From Metarhizium brunneum (Eukaryota > Ascomycota > Sordariomycetes > Hypocreales > Clavicipitaceae), in contig NC_089425.1 in NCBI RefSeq assembly GCF_013426205.1, positions 372,001 to 436,000 on the forward strand: a stretch of 64,000 nucleotides of DNA, in the 5' to 3' direction. This document shows positions 32,287-43,971 of this stretch, piece after piece; position 1 is the first letter of the stretch; each line of letters begins with the position of its first letter. The position numbers and the translations under genes were made by a program. The notes under the pieces are model-generated. The model made no database searches. It had not been told where the DNA came from and saw nothing but the letters and a program-made list of their open reading frames with translations.

Positions 32287-34727
32287 TGCCATTGGAGTTG
32301 GTCTATTATTGGATCAGGTACATAATTTAGCTTTGCTATGATATCATCAACATCAGCATTCGTAAATAGGGACAGGAAGCCGACTGCGGAGTCTCCGACA
32401 AGTCATTTTCCTACCGTATTTCCCTTACCCCCCCTCCACCCTTGCCCCCGGCCGTCGCAAGTTTCGGCCAACAATTCGGTGACCACATGGCCGTCCGATT
32501 CTGGGGTAGCACAGTGTAACATATCGCCGAGTCTCGGTGGAATTTACACCAAGACGTCGGGATTTAACTTTCTTTTTTGCCCCTTGACTTCAGATGTCAC
32601 GGGCACGTGCGGTAGCATCGCGAGCCGCTTGTGCACCACGGGCGAGCCGCGGGACACGGTTCCAGCGGGGAAAAAAATATGTACACCCCTCCGGTTCCGG
32701 AAAGAGGCTCTTTTGTTCGGAGAAATGTCGTGATGGGGTTGTGGAGGGACCGTTCGTTCGTACCAGGAGCTTCGGGGACGGGGTTGGTGACAGAGATTTG
32801 GTGCTTTTGCGTGGGGAACGCGGTTGCGCGGGTAGCGGCTGCAAGGTGGTGGGATAAGCATAAGTCTTCGGGAAGGAGAGTGCTTACGCGGGAGAATGGA
32901 TAACGACGTCTCGGGAGACGCAGATGTAGATTTGGTTCTAGAATGTTCCATGATTGCTGCGACTTCACTACTTAAATACGTTGTTGCATATTTTTTGTGT
33001 CTTGAATTTTGCAACGGATATGGCCGTTGCAGGTTGGAGGGGGGGGGACAGATACGAGAGAGCATTAGAGGGGGTTTTTGGAAAGAGACATTAATCTGGT
33101 GGGTCAATTGAATAGCGCCAGGGACAAAGGAGTTAATAGAAAAGAAGATCAAATATTTACTGGGGACATTGGGGGAAAAAGATAGAGAAGGGGACGGGGA
33201 GAAGGAAAGTAGGATGGAACATTGAAACGAAAATGGCTGGCTGGCATTTGTTAAAACATCAGTCTGGTCGAGCTACCCTGTAGCTAGTCGTTAGCCGACT
33301 TCCGAATCAAGATCGGCTAATGCTCCGTACGTTGAACCAAACCAACAAACCCCGCCAAGTTTTTACAAGATGTATCTTTTAGGGCTGTGCACTCCAGCGG
33401 AAATGCCTCATAGCCATCAGTCCAACGGCGCTGCTACGTAGTGGTAACTAAACGAATACTTGTATCATGGACTGGCATGGCCGGGGGGGCAGGTGACATC
33501 ATGCTCGGTCGCCGGCTCTGGTCGCCTCCACCACGGATGGATGGACGTTTATGAATATTAACTACTATGCAGCAGAATACACCAATAAACAGGCGAGTGG
33601 GACAGTGTATTTGTGCTCGTTTGGGCAGTGGGCCGTGGAACCCGTGGGATACTATCTTGGGCAGGTGTAGGACGGGTAGGATATTACGATTTATAACAGA
33701 AGGCTTTTATGGCCATGGATACAAAAACCAGTGTGTAGAAAAAGGGAAATGCGGGAGATGGATTCTGAGAACCGGTAACTCGGCCACAGTTCCAGGCCGA
33801 GGGCGGCTGCAGGGTCGCCGGTGGTGTCTGGACTGGTGCGAGGGTGCAGGACTGGTGCTGGCGGCGTGACAGGGTGCCTGGTGCTAATGCTACAAGCACG
33901 CCTCCAGTCGTCATCCGCCAGGCTAGTCGGTGGCTCAGGTTCATGTGGGTGAGAGTTTGTGAACCGCCACGAGTGCGTGCAGGCGCCACTTGGTGAGAGG
34001 GTCCAAGATGGCACGGAAATTAATATACAGACGGGATATTGAAGGACATGGAGACATTGAGGGACGAATTGAGCAAGACGACACGCGACCAGGTAGCGTC
34101 AGGGCGGGGAGGGCCGTGGGAGATACTTTGAGGCATGTACTTTGTCAACATGGAACATTGAAGGTTGAATGGCCGGAGCGAGCGCCCGCTGCTGGCACCA
34201 GACATGGAGTCGTTAGGCCTGGGTTACAGCGGACTGGACTCGGCTGGTCAACTGGTCAGCGTGCCAGCTCAGCGGACTTGGGGCCTAGATGCACTAGACT
34301 CGAATCGCTGAGAGGCGCACTCGACACCAGCACCAGACCGGTATGTGCACTAAAAGTTTGACACTGTACCAGACTGGATGCACTAAATGCGCCGCATGTA
34401 GGGCCTCCGGGCTCCGGCTCGCTGGGCCGAGCAGCTGGCACCCAGGAGTTGACATCTCAATGTGCTGGCACGCTGAGACGTCAAGTCGTCGCCATTTCCT
34501 TTCAGGGCAGGCACTAGCGTCTGGTCCTTCCAACATTGAAATCTTGGAACATTTACATGGGCAGTTGGCGTTTCGATATTCTCCAAACGCTCAACACTTG
34601 CAATTCAGTCGACTGGTGTCCAGTTTCAACCACCAGCTCCAGCTATTTCGTATGCGTTCCAGACAGACCTAGACCCAGCCTCTGGGCCGACAGTGTAACC
34701 CTCCCGATATTCTGCGTGCTCATCGCC
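32287..34727. other. 2.4-kb gene-poor region
   Basis: No convincing gene. A minus-strand frame at 32544-33152 (202 codons) has no family resemblance and low-complexity Pro/Ser/Arg composition, so it is not called. A G-run lies at about 33,040-33,050, and a GCTCCGTAC motif at 33322-33330. The right end is the upstream region of the PP2C gene. Confidence 0.5.
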
Positions 34728-36305
34728 ATGTTTCGACGCACCACAACAGCGCGCCTGGTGCTTTCGCGACACCGGCACCCCCCGCACCCGCGTGTCTCCT
34801 GCCTCAACACCAACAACTACTCGTCATCCTCTCAGCCCCCAAGAGACTCGCCTGGAACCATTGCTGTGACGTTTGGAGCCTTGATCGCCGGAGCCTGCGG
34901 TTTCTATTCCATCAGTCAGTCCGGCGCATCGCACAGCGTGCCGTCCCTCGTCGAGCCTGCAGATGAGGGCCACATTCCCGTCAGGTCCCCTGTCAAGGTG
35001 TACAGTCTCAAAGCGGCAGACGCCAAAATTCGACAACAGGCAACCAGCTTCACCTTTGACGGGCACAATGGCCACGGAAGAATCGACGTCGTTCGTGTAG
35101 CCAGCAATAACCCCGTCGAGGATGAATGGGCCGTGGCTGTCGGAAAGGGGGTTGGAGGCAACAAAACATTGTATGCTGGTGTATATGACGGTCACGCGTG
35201 AGTACCAATGTCTTCACATCCCTCCCCCCTCAAAACCCCCACCTCCACGGCCCATGACGATAATCCTGAGTTGCTTACGCTTATTGCCTTATTGGCCCCA
35301 TTCAGTGGTTGGGCGACGTCAGCAGTCCTTCGTCAAGCGCTGATTCCCTATGTTTCCCACGCCGTCAGCCGCATTGCAGCATCGACAAGCCCCGAGCTCA
35401 TTGACTCAGCTATCAAGTCGGCCTTTAGTAACCTCGATGCCCGCATCATGAACGAGGCCAAGTATGCCGCTCAAGGAGCCGCGGCCGCGGAGCCGGGTTC
35501 TGCCGCTGTCCTCGCCGCCATTGCTCCTGCCGTGTCGGGATCCTGTGCTCTGCTGTCCATGTACGAACCGGCCTCTTCAATGCTCAGAACTGCTGTGACT
35601 GGCGACTCTCGAGCCGTGCTCGGATCTTGGTCTGATGAGGCTGGCGGGTACAGCGCTGTAGCTCTCAGCAAGGATCAAACCGGCTTTAACCAGGACGAGG
35701 TGAGGCGTCTCGACAAGGCTCACCCCGGTGAGATTGGGGACATGATTGATCCCAAAACCGGGCGTTTGTTGGGCATTGCCATAACTCGAGGATTTGGGGA
35801 TCACCGGTGGAAGCTATCCAAAGACGCCGTCACGTCACTCCAGGGGAACTTCTACGGCTTCGCCGGTCGCCCCGGGTATAAGTCGCCGCCTTATATGACT
35901 GCCGAACCTGAAGTTACCACTCGCAAGGTAGCCACAAAGGATTTTGTCATTCTGGCCTCGGATGGATTGTGGGATGTAATTTCCAACGACGATGCTGTAG
36001 AATGCGTTTCAAGGTGGTTAGCTGCCAAAAAAGCTGGCAAGCCCGAGACCGTTATCGACGCCAAGACGGCTCTGACGGTTGGAGAGGACGGATGGCCATC
36101 TTACAAAGCAACTCCCGAGTTCTTTGCAATTGAGGATCTTGACAATGCGGCCGTCTGCCTAGTGAAGAATGCATTGGGCGGCAACCGCCGCACTCTGTTT
36201 TGTGGTTCCATGACCGCTTACAGCCCCGTCAGCCGATACATCCGAGATGATGTAACGGTTCAAGTCGTCTTTTTCCAGGACCCCTATGGGAGTACCACGA
36301 AATAA
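34728..36305 (+). CDS. Mitochondrial PP2C phosphatase (pyruvate dehydrogenase phosphatase type)
   Basis: Mg/Mn-dependent Ser/Thr phosphatase of the PPM family. Exons 34728-35197 and 35306-36305 give 489 residues. The N-terminus (MFRRTTTARLVLSRHRH) is a basic mitochondrial presequence, followed by a hydrophobic segment IAVTFGALIAGACGFYSIS (about residues 45-63), as in yeast Ptc5-type enzymes of the intermembrane space. PP2C motifs in order: YAGVYDGHAGW (about 150-160, split by the intron), GSCALLSMY, TGDSRAVLG, SKDQTGFNQDEVRRL, ITRGFGDHRWK, ILASDGLWD and RDDVTVQVVFF. All metal-binding aspartates are present. The likely substrate is the E1 subunit of pyruvate dehydrogenase, inferred from the Ptc5/Pdp resemblance and the presequence. 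An AC-rich microsatellite lies just downstream. Confidence 0.92.
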
Positions 36306-36430
36306 TCCCGACGGGATGAAACCACTATCGGACGACTTTAGTTTAAGACTTGCGACAGTTGCTCATAATGGTATTCTCGTTGCTGTTTAGCGCAAGTCAA
36401 GTTCAGCCACAATTAAAGGACTAAAAGAAA

Positions 36431-36469
36431 ACGCACACACACGCACACACGTGTACACACACACGCACA
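36431..36469. repeat. AC-rich microsatellite
   Basis: Interrupted (CA)n tract with G interruptions, about 125 bp after the PP2C stop codon and followed by an A-rich run; probably in the 3' region of that gene. Confidence 0.8.
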
Positions 36470-37805
36470 AAAAAAGAAAAAAAGGAAAAACCGATCGTTT
36501 CAACATTCACTGTGAATCGCTTAGTCGTTAGTAGTTGCAGACAGTCCGTTGTGTTTGTTTGATAAGTCCAGGATTGGTCTTCTCCATATGAAATACGCAA
36601 TCAAGAATTCTAAGAAACGTGTGCTGCACATCGATCAGCTATCAAGACGTGCCCCGCGTTCAAGGACTCGGCTTCTCAGAAACAGCCGTGTTGACCCGCG
36701 GCGCTTGTCAGCATGTTACATCGGACTCAGTAGAGCCCTTGGCAGGCTTGGTTGTATCTGGATGCATGTGATGTCTTGGTTCTCGTGGAAGTCGAAAAGC
36801 GGTGGGTCCAATTTGCCTCTGGTGCCGTCCAAGATATCGAGGTTCTCAGAAAGCTGGCCAACCAGTATCCTGTTCAAGTGCTTCTTACTCGGTGCCACCT
36901 ACAATCTGGTGGTCAGCATACTTGAGAGTTGGAGTGATACTGGCAATATCACTCTATGCCTTATGACCGCCGCTTATCAATAGATTACGCATCACCATGT
37001 TCGTCGTCATTTACGGATTGATTGCGCCAGCCAAGATGCACGCCGCAGGTCCGAGTATAGTTGCCCTGTTGGGCAGTCGTCTAGTTGTCCAAAACGGTGC
37101 GAGCGGCTGGCCTTCGCGAAGCGAATTGGCTCGGCTGTTTACCGAGTCACGACTGACATGCGCTCTATACGTTCTTGGGAATTCTTGGAGAGAGGAAGCT
37201 GTCTAGGTAGTATCTAAACGAAGAACCCTGGACCGTTGGATGTTTTCCACAAAGTCCCAATTCTGTGTCACTCTACATGATGCGGCGCGAATACTCCACA
37301 GGGCTATAGATATTCCAAGCGTGGAACCACGAGACCCTTGATAAATCGATGGCCCCCGGAGATCTTAGCCGCTCTTGATGTCTGTACGGAGTAAAAGCGT
37401 TGGAAATATAAACTCTTTCCTATACGGGCGATGCCCTCGGGTATCCCGTGCCGAACAGACCGGACGAACGGGGCGAAATTCGCAGTTCATCTGTCTCTTC
37501 CCATGATCCGCTCTCGTCATTTACAGACGCATCATGAGGTATTCGAGGGCTCGCGACATGCGGCAATGCTACTCCGTCTACACGAACTTAAAATCTTGTC
37601 TCCCTATTGGTCGCACGGAAAACACGGGGGTCGATTTCCTGGAGGCGGTTCATTGTCTGTAAGAAGCGAACTGTTTGGCCACGCCAAGACGGCACAAGGC
37701 CCGAACAAACTTGGCTCTTTTGTCAAGCATACGCCGATGGATTGCGCATTACCCATGTACGGACTCAGCGTAAGCGTCGCAGTATCCGCCGTGAGGAAGC
37801 ACACA

Positions 37806-37850
37806 GGGACAGGACAGGACAGGACAGAGCAGAGCAGAACAGGACAGGAC
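37806..37850. repeat. Pentanucleotide repeat, about nine AGGAC-type units
   Basis: Tandem five-base units GGGAC, AGGAC (three), AGAGC (two), AGAAC, AGGAC (two). Not in a coding region. Confidence 0.85.
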
Positions 37851-40807
37851 ACACGGGTACTGCATGCATGGTGGCATCGTGCCCTCGCTTTGCGCTGACT
37901 CAGGCACGGTAGTCATCTTATTTTTAAGCATGGTATCTTCGCATGTCATAGCGGATGCCCCGACACATCTGGAACGTCGAAAGAAGACTCCGATCGACGA
38001 TGCCCGTCTCGAGTATTTTTGTCCAGATTCGCGATTCACTCCAGAAATAGGACAACCACACCCCTGAAGACTATGCTCAGTTACGGAGTACTGCGTCGAC
38101 ATCAGGTAGCCTTGGGGGTCTGGCTCCTGGACCTGGACAGCTACAGCACCCAGGCCCCTCTGAAACAGTCACAAAATAAAGAAATGGAGGCACGGAAGAG
38201 TGCAGGGGTGGAGCAACTATGTACTAGGAGTGCCGGACCAGGGTTGAGGCTCGTTAAGGGTTTTAGGTTTTCTTCCGTCCAATACAGACAGTACTCACCC
38301 GATGGTGTCTGCTCGCGTCGTCAAAGCTGTCCCAGGCCGGTACCAGCAGTCAATAGCTTTTGCTCCCCATCGCAGTGGATCACCGTACGGTGTCTGAAGT
38401 GTCTAATGCTGCACGTCTGTCAAACTTCAGATGTGCTGGCGCAAGCATAAACTCCAATTGGTGTGACGGGGAACAGCAGTTCGAGGTCAGCGCTTGATGT
38501 ACAAGCAATGTTTCAAGGTGGCTGCGGCGCCATCGCCAACCTCGTACACTGGCTACAGCTAGGGGGAACGTGTCGAGGCCCGGCAGGCAAGATTCGGCTC
38601 CGACAGAGCTTGATTACCCAGCTGGACGCGGATGCTCTCGACAGTGGCGGGCGGAATACGGAGAATTAGAGGGTGCTACCAAGCTTTTCAGCTTAGCCAT
38701 GGGTTTGTCCGACTGGCCATGTCCGCATACTGCATTCCGCGTAGCCGGCTCGCGTCCAGCGAGAGCGCAGCCAGAGGGCACGGAAATCAAGGCCAAGCAC
38801 CACGCGCTGGGGTTGATTGGGCCAACGTCGTCACAATCAGCCAGGGTAAAGGAGATTCTGTCGATAAGTTCGGCCGGCGGCCGAGGGCTACTCCCCACTG
38901 TGGATTTGTCTGCCTCCCGCGAGCAACCTTTTGACGCGACCGAGGGGAATTCTTTCTCTATACTCCGTACATACAGACGCTCTTGCCTGGAGTAGGAAAA
39001 GCAGGCCGACTGTTTGGGGGTCGACCCGAGGCGGACGCCCCGGAAGTACTGCAGGCCCATTTCCGATTCCACGCCGTTGATACCCTGTCGATTCGTTTTT
39101 GGACGGGGACAGCGACGGAAAGACTGCAGCATCTTGTTCTCCCGTGAGGCAGACAGCAAGGACGAGAGAGGCAGAGACACTCGACACGGCCATCACATCA
39201 CATCGAACCAGCCAACTAACTACTTGCTATACCGATTGGATAACGGCGCCAAACAAAAGAAGAGGTACTTGTGGCTGCCACGACGATCTGCGGGCCGTCA
39301 TACCCCGGCCCACTCACCCTTGAGGCAAGCCGAGCCTCGAGTCGTCTTTGAGAGTTCCTCCGCATGCACAGACAGCAAACTACAAAGTATGTACATGCTA
39401 GTATTGGCCTGTACAAAAGACTTTGTGTTCCGTCCACGCACATGGCCATACATGGACACACGGACACAGCACCACCCTTGGCTCTTACACTTGATGTGAC
39501 ACTCGCAGCGGCCCCCCCTGGTGTAACACTATCTGGGTAATGGGCATAATGCAACCAAACCGACAGGCCTGATTGCCTGACACATCTGACAACCGGAACG
39601 ACCAGATGAATAGCGGATTGCGCATGGGGGCCGGCCTTTAGCTGCGCCAGTGGATGGAGCAGCTACCTATCTTCTCACACCAAGTTGACACATGCTACCT
39701 GGGCCTAAGACGCCAAGACGAAGCAAAATAGTACCCATGCTCCTGGGCTTGCCCTCTAGCACAGAGGCCGTAGAGGTTGACAAAAGGGTACGTGGCGGTC
39801 CTACTTCCACCCGTGATTACGGAGCTTGGCTATCCAACGGAGACGGCACCGTATAGGTGTCAACTGGATACTAGAGGAGAGAACACACGCCCCTGGTGCC
39901 CGTTCTTGGCCCTGCGGCCCTGTTCGTCATTCCCCCCCCGTCGCGCATTCGTCGCTTGCGTGATGCCCATCGGACGGGCATCGCGTCGTAAACGCCGTTC
40001 TGAAGGACCGTACGAATGTACGGATAGGTAAGAAAAAACATGGACGGTTATGGGGATGGGGGCACACATCACTAGCCCGGCGCCTCGTTGGCTTGTCTCC
40101 GCCGCTTAATAGACGCAGCCTTTTATTATTTCATGTATGTATTCTGGTTTGCCTCCTAGTCCGGATCAAGAGCGGGAGACCCATCCATACATGCTCTTGT
40201 TGTTGCTGAGCCCGTGGCTAGAAGTCAATAAGAAGGATTCGATCCCACCATCTCCCTGTCCCACTCAGGGTCCTCAGGTTGTAATAAGCTATTACTCGCC
40301 ATAGCATCTTGCCCGCCATTTTCAAACCTTTGCACGTTTCCTGTCCAGCTGTCAGGGCTTGTTTCAATCTATTTCGAGACGGCGTACGACGTCGAGACGA
40401 TTTAAAAAAAGAGACACGGGACCCACGCGGCGCATTGGCTCTCCGGGCAACATACTCGGTACATATATGCAGGAAGCGGACTTTTATTTTCACACACACA
40501 GACAGACACGGGCCGTTCGGGCACGATCACACAGAATCTCGTGCTCTTGTTGCCACCCTTCTCCGCGGAGAAAACAAGCTGTTTCTGCAAGACAAAATTT
40601 AAACTTCTTTTTCTTTGCAACTCTACGTTTCATTGACACCGTTGAACGGGTAATGCTCTGCCGTGTTACCTAGACTCTCTTGGGACGTCAATTCGACACA
40701 TTTTTGGCCGGGCCTGCCTCTGTCGCCTCGCTACGGCCGCTTCTGCCACCACTGACTGCCGTGCTACCAAAAGTCAAGAACGAGGGCCGGGCATCACAGA
40801 GACCATC

Positions 40808-41839
40808 ATGGTATCTGTTGGTTCTTTTCACTCTCGGTCGGGCTCATCCGCCCAGCTGGATACGGGCGACGTCCATGTGTGTCATATCTGTCTAAAACAG
40901 TTCAGTCGAAGTAAGTCTACCTTTAAGCCTATTTTCCCGCCCTTCTTGCGCTGCTACCACTACGAACATTCTCCACAAGCTTAACCACTGCGCTGGGACG
41001 ACTCAATGTGCTAATGTATGTGCCTTGCTTTTTTCGGGGGAGCAGGAGACCTGAGGGAACGCCATAGACGGCGGTGTGAAAAGTCGATTGGCAAGATTAT
41101 ACCGACCAAGAAGCGGTCTTGCGAGCGGTGTATATCGTTTAAAGTCAAATGCGGCTACGAGAAGCCCTCTTGTAGGTTCAACTCTTGTCGCAACAAACGA
41201 CCTAGGCTGCCGTAGTCTCTGTCTGGTTCTTGGGCTCGGTACTGACGACATGTTCCAGGCAGCAGGTGTGTAAACCGCTCCGTGCCTTGCGAGTACAAAT
41301 TAGAACCTCGCGTAAAGATGCCCCTCAACCCAGCATTCGGGCTGGGTCCCAATCCCGCCTTCTCCGGGTCGATGGACGTCTTCTCGGTGCAGCAAAACCA
41401 CGCAGCAGAACTGGACGCCGTAGACCAGCAGCACAGTTCGTCGTCGTCACTAGCCGCGCCCGACATGGCATTCGACCTCTCCTCCTCGTCAGCCTCCACA
41501 GACGCCCTGGACACGACGCTGGACCTCGTGGGACAAGGCTTCTACGCGGGCAACGAGTATTACCAGCACTGGTCGCACCAGGACGGCAGCAGCAACGGGC
41601 AGAGCTCGCCCTGGGACGCCACGACGGTATGGTCTGACGGGTCGTCAAGCATTCCCGATCCCGTGATGCTCGACGAAGTGGTCATGGACTCGGGCTGGAC
41701 GCAGAATATGCTCGATCCTACAATGTGTATGGACACATATGGGGAGCACAGCATGGCGTATTACAGCCAAGGCATGCAGCAGGTGCAGTACGGCCGGTCG
41801 GGGAAGCGCCACGGCAAGGCGACTTCAATATCGTATTGA
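40808..41839 (+). CDS. Transcription factor with C2H2-like finger plus Zn2Cys6 cluster
   Basis: Three exons, 40808-40910, 41046-41175 and 41263-41839, join in phase to 269 residues. Residues about 24-45 form a zinc finger C-x2-C-x12-H-x3-C (CHICLKQFSRRDLRERHRRRC), split by the first intron. After a basic linker (GKIIPTKKRS) comes a full Zn2Cys6 cluster C-x2-C-x6-C-x6-C-x2-C-x6-C (CERCISFKVKC, then PSCSRC, then VPC), split by the second intron, whose donor is the weak GTTCAA. The rest is rich in Ser, Asp, Gln and Met without a recognised fungal TF middle-homology domain, and may be an activation region. Proteins with both DNA-binding types occur in fungi as nuclear regulators. Targets are unknown. 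An upstream desert of 4.5 kb precedes it. Confidence 0.8.
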
Positions 41840-42272
41840 GCGTCGCACGGGAATCAAGGTGCGCCAAGGATGCACGACCCTTTGCGCCAGCAACCCACCC
41901 CGGTCGAAACAGGAGATCGTCCGTGTCGGACCAATAGCCCCAGGAAGCCTTTCGACTGGGCAGCCACTGCTGGGGAATGCATGATATTCCACGGGTGATG
42001 CCGAAACAGACCAAAAACAAGACGACTAAAAAAAGAATCAAGAAAAGGGGAGAGAGAGGGGCGGGGGGGAAACGTGAGGATTCTGGGACAGGGATATATT
42101 GACAAGAAGGTGTCTCAACTACAAAAACGTTCTTTTTTTTTTCTTTTAAAAAAAACAAACAAGCGCAGTACCAAACGCAACCGATTTTCAAGGCTGGTTG
42201 TGTGAACAAGGTTTTCCATGGCCCGCAGCTCGTCCATGCCAGATTTCGGTAGTCGGTGAAGCAGGCAAGGGT

Positions 42273-42300
42273 GAGCATGAGCATGAGCATGAAGCATGAG
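42273..42300. repeat. GAGCAT hexanucleotide repeat
   Basis: Four to five imperfect tandem GAGCAT units (the last with an inserted A) downstream of the transcription factor. Confidence 0.8.
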
Positions 42301-42927
42301 CAGACTCGACCTTGGACGCGGGCTTCCCCTCCATTGTGGGCCAAGTCTCCCACGGAGACGGGGCCTACAACCATATTCGGGCTCTCTTTCCCAGAGAGTG
42401 TTTGGCTTAGGTTACGCTGCATGGGCCGATGGCTCAATGTTGCCTTTTGTTGCTCCTTCGCCCTCTTGGCCTTTGGGTCTGGTCCCATTGCTGCGATGCT
42501 GGGGGATTGTGGCAGTACACGTGTTTGGTGGAACTTGGGGGGAGGGGGGGGATTATTGGGCTCGCGCATTCCAAGGGCTGGAGGTGCATCTGATAGTACA
42601 GTCATTTGACGATGGGTTTTTGCTTTTCTTTTTGCACGTTTTGTATCGCGGGCTTTGGGGGAAACATGGAAAATGGACCGACAGCACAGTATAACAAATA
42701 AACAGGATAGAGGAGTTTTAGAGTAGATGAAAATGAATTGGTACGCATGCCCGAGTCAGTTTTGCTTTATGCGATGGCTATTCTATCCGGGATATGCTAC
42801 GGAGTACATACTTGTCGTTTATATCGGGCGTCGAGTATCACGGCCCCTTCCTTGCCTTGCCTTGGGTGGACATGGCATGGCATGAGAGGAAGATTGTCTC
42901 GTGTCGGCTTGGACAAGACCTGTAGAC

Positions 42928-42959
42928 TGCTTGCTTGCTTGCTGGGTGTGTGTGTGTGT
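42928..42959. repeat. Adjacent CTTG and GT microsatellites
   Basis: A run of CTTG units (about 42928-42943) is directly followed by a GT run (about 42946-42959). Noncoding. Confidence 0.75.
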
Positions 42960-43971
42960 ATTTCGCATTGGGGACACGCCGATTGATGCCGCGCTGCCAC
43001 GGGGCGTGTGGTGCGGCGCGGCGTAAGCAGACCATCGCCAAGCAAGCAGCCACTCATGTCGTCGGCCGGCCGGTGTCGTCACATACTGTCTTGACTCTTG
43101 ATTGACTGGCCTGACCTTGGCGGTCATCTTGGCCCCTTTGCCGTCGCCGTCTTACATTGTGTATTTGCGTTTTTGCGAATCAGTGCCCTTTCTGATCTCT
43201 GGGATATGGTCCGGCTAGTCCGGAGGTTTGGCTGACCGCCAGTTTTTTTTTATGGCTGACGTGGACGCTGCGTGCTGGGGCGAGGGGATTTGAAATCTGC
43301 TGAAACTAGGTATTTATGTGATGCCGCTTGCTCTGATGGTTGGGGGATGAGGACGTGTTGGGTTTGTGGGCAGCGATGGTACTTGGTTCGAGCTGGGAAT
43401 GGGCGATGCGTCAATGGTCTCTTGTTGACATGGTGCGTTGCCTGTCGTTTTGGCGCGGCGATTGCCCGCTGGAGAGTCGTGCGTTGCGTGTTCGTTGGTG
43501 AGTAAGCGGTGACTGTGAATATCTGTAGGCCGCGGTGTGTATAGTTGGCGTTGAGTGACACGTCGGCGTCAATGCCGTGCCCGGTCGACGAAATGCTGGA
43601 CACGGCCGTGTCCACTGTCCATGTTTCAATGTTTGCATGACTTGCGGATCCAGGGCAGAGAAGCATTGCCTCATGCTCGAATAGCACGCATGGTTGGTTG
43701 AGAAGCTTGGCTGCCGGTTTTGATGCCGTCCGCCCTCCTGGATGGCGGCGAGCACCAATGACGTCCCCGCTGACCTGGGACAACGACGCTTTGAATAGGT
43801 GTCCAAAAGCTAATGATAGGAGTAGTACTCCGTACACGTATCGAGATTTGAGATTTAGTTTCTGGGCACATGCAAACTGCAGCCTGTCATGGGTTGGCGG
43901 GGATGCCCCCTGCTCTCCCTACCCCCCCGGTGGTCGATCCAAAAAATGACACATTGATGCCGGAGGGCGAG

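Larger units (their letters stand above)
36306..40807. other. 4.5-kb gene-poor region upstream of the zinc-finger factor
   Basis: The longest gene-free stretch in the window. I found no frame with family resemblance; open stretches up to 188 codons appear random. It contains an AC-rich microsatellite, a 9-unit AGGAC-type repeat, two exact copies of the TACTCCGTAC motif (37384-37393, 38961-38970) and a shorter copy at 38082-38090. It probably includes a long regulatory region for the transcription factor at 40808. Confidence 0.5.
41840..43971. other. 2.1-kb region between converging genes
   Basis: No gene recognised. Minus-strand open frames at 41718-42605 and 43250-43837 are long but lack any family pattern and mirror the GC bias of neighbouring sequence. 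Short tandem repeats are present at 42273-42300 and about 42928-42959. The motif occurs at 42798-42806 (TACGGAGTA) and 43826-43835 (TACTCCGTAC). Confidence 0.5.

Noticed and set aside
32544..33152. Minus-strand open frame of 202 codons
   Set aside because: Low-complexity Pro/Ser/Arg composition, no family pattern, no splice or start context.
38614..39180. Minus-strand open frame of 188 codons in the gene desert
   Set aside because: No recognisable domain and no supporting signals; another frame over the same DNA is also open by chance.
40215..40320. GATCGAATCC string on the minus strand resembling a tRNA T-loop
   Set aside because: No cloverleaf can be drawn; the upstream sequence lacks an A box and pairing acceptor stem.
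41718..42605. Minus-strand open frame of 295 codons overlapping the transcription factor 3' end
   Set aside because: It is antisense to the called gene in part and shows no domain; composition looks random.
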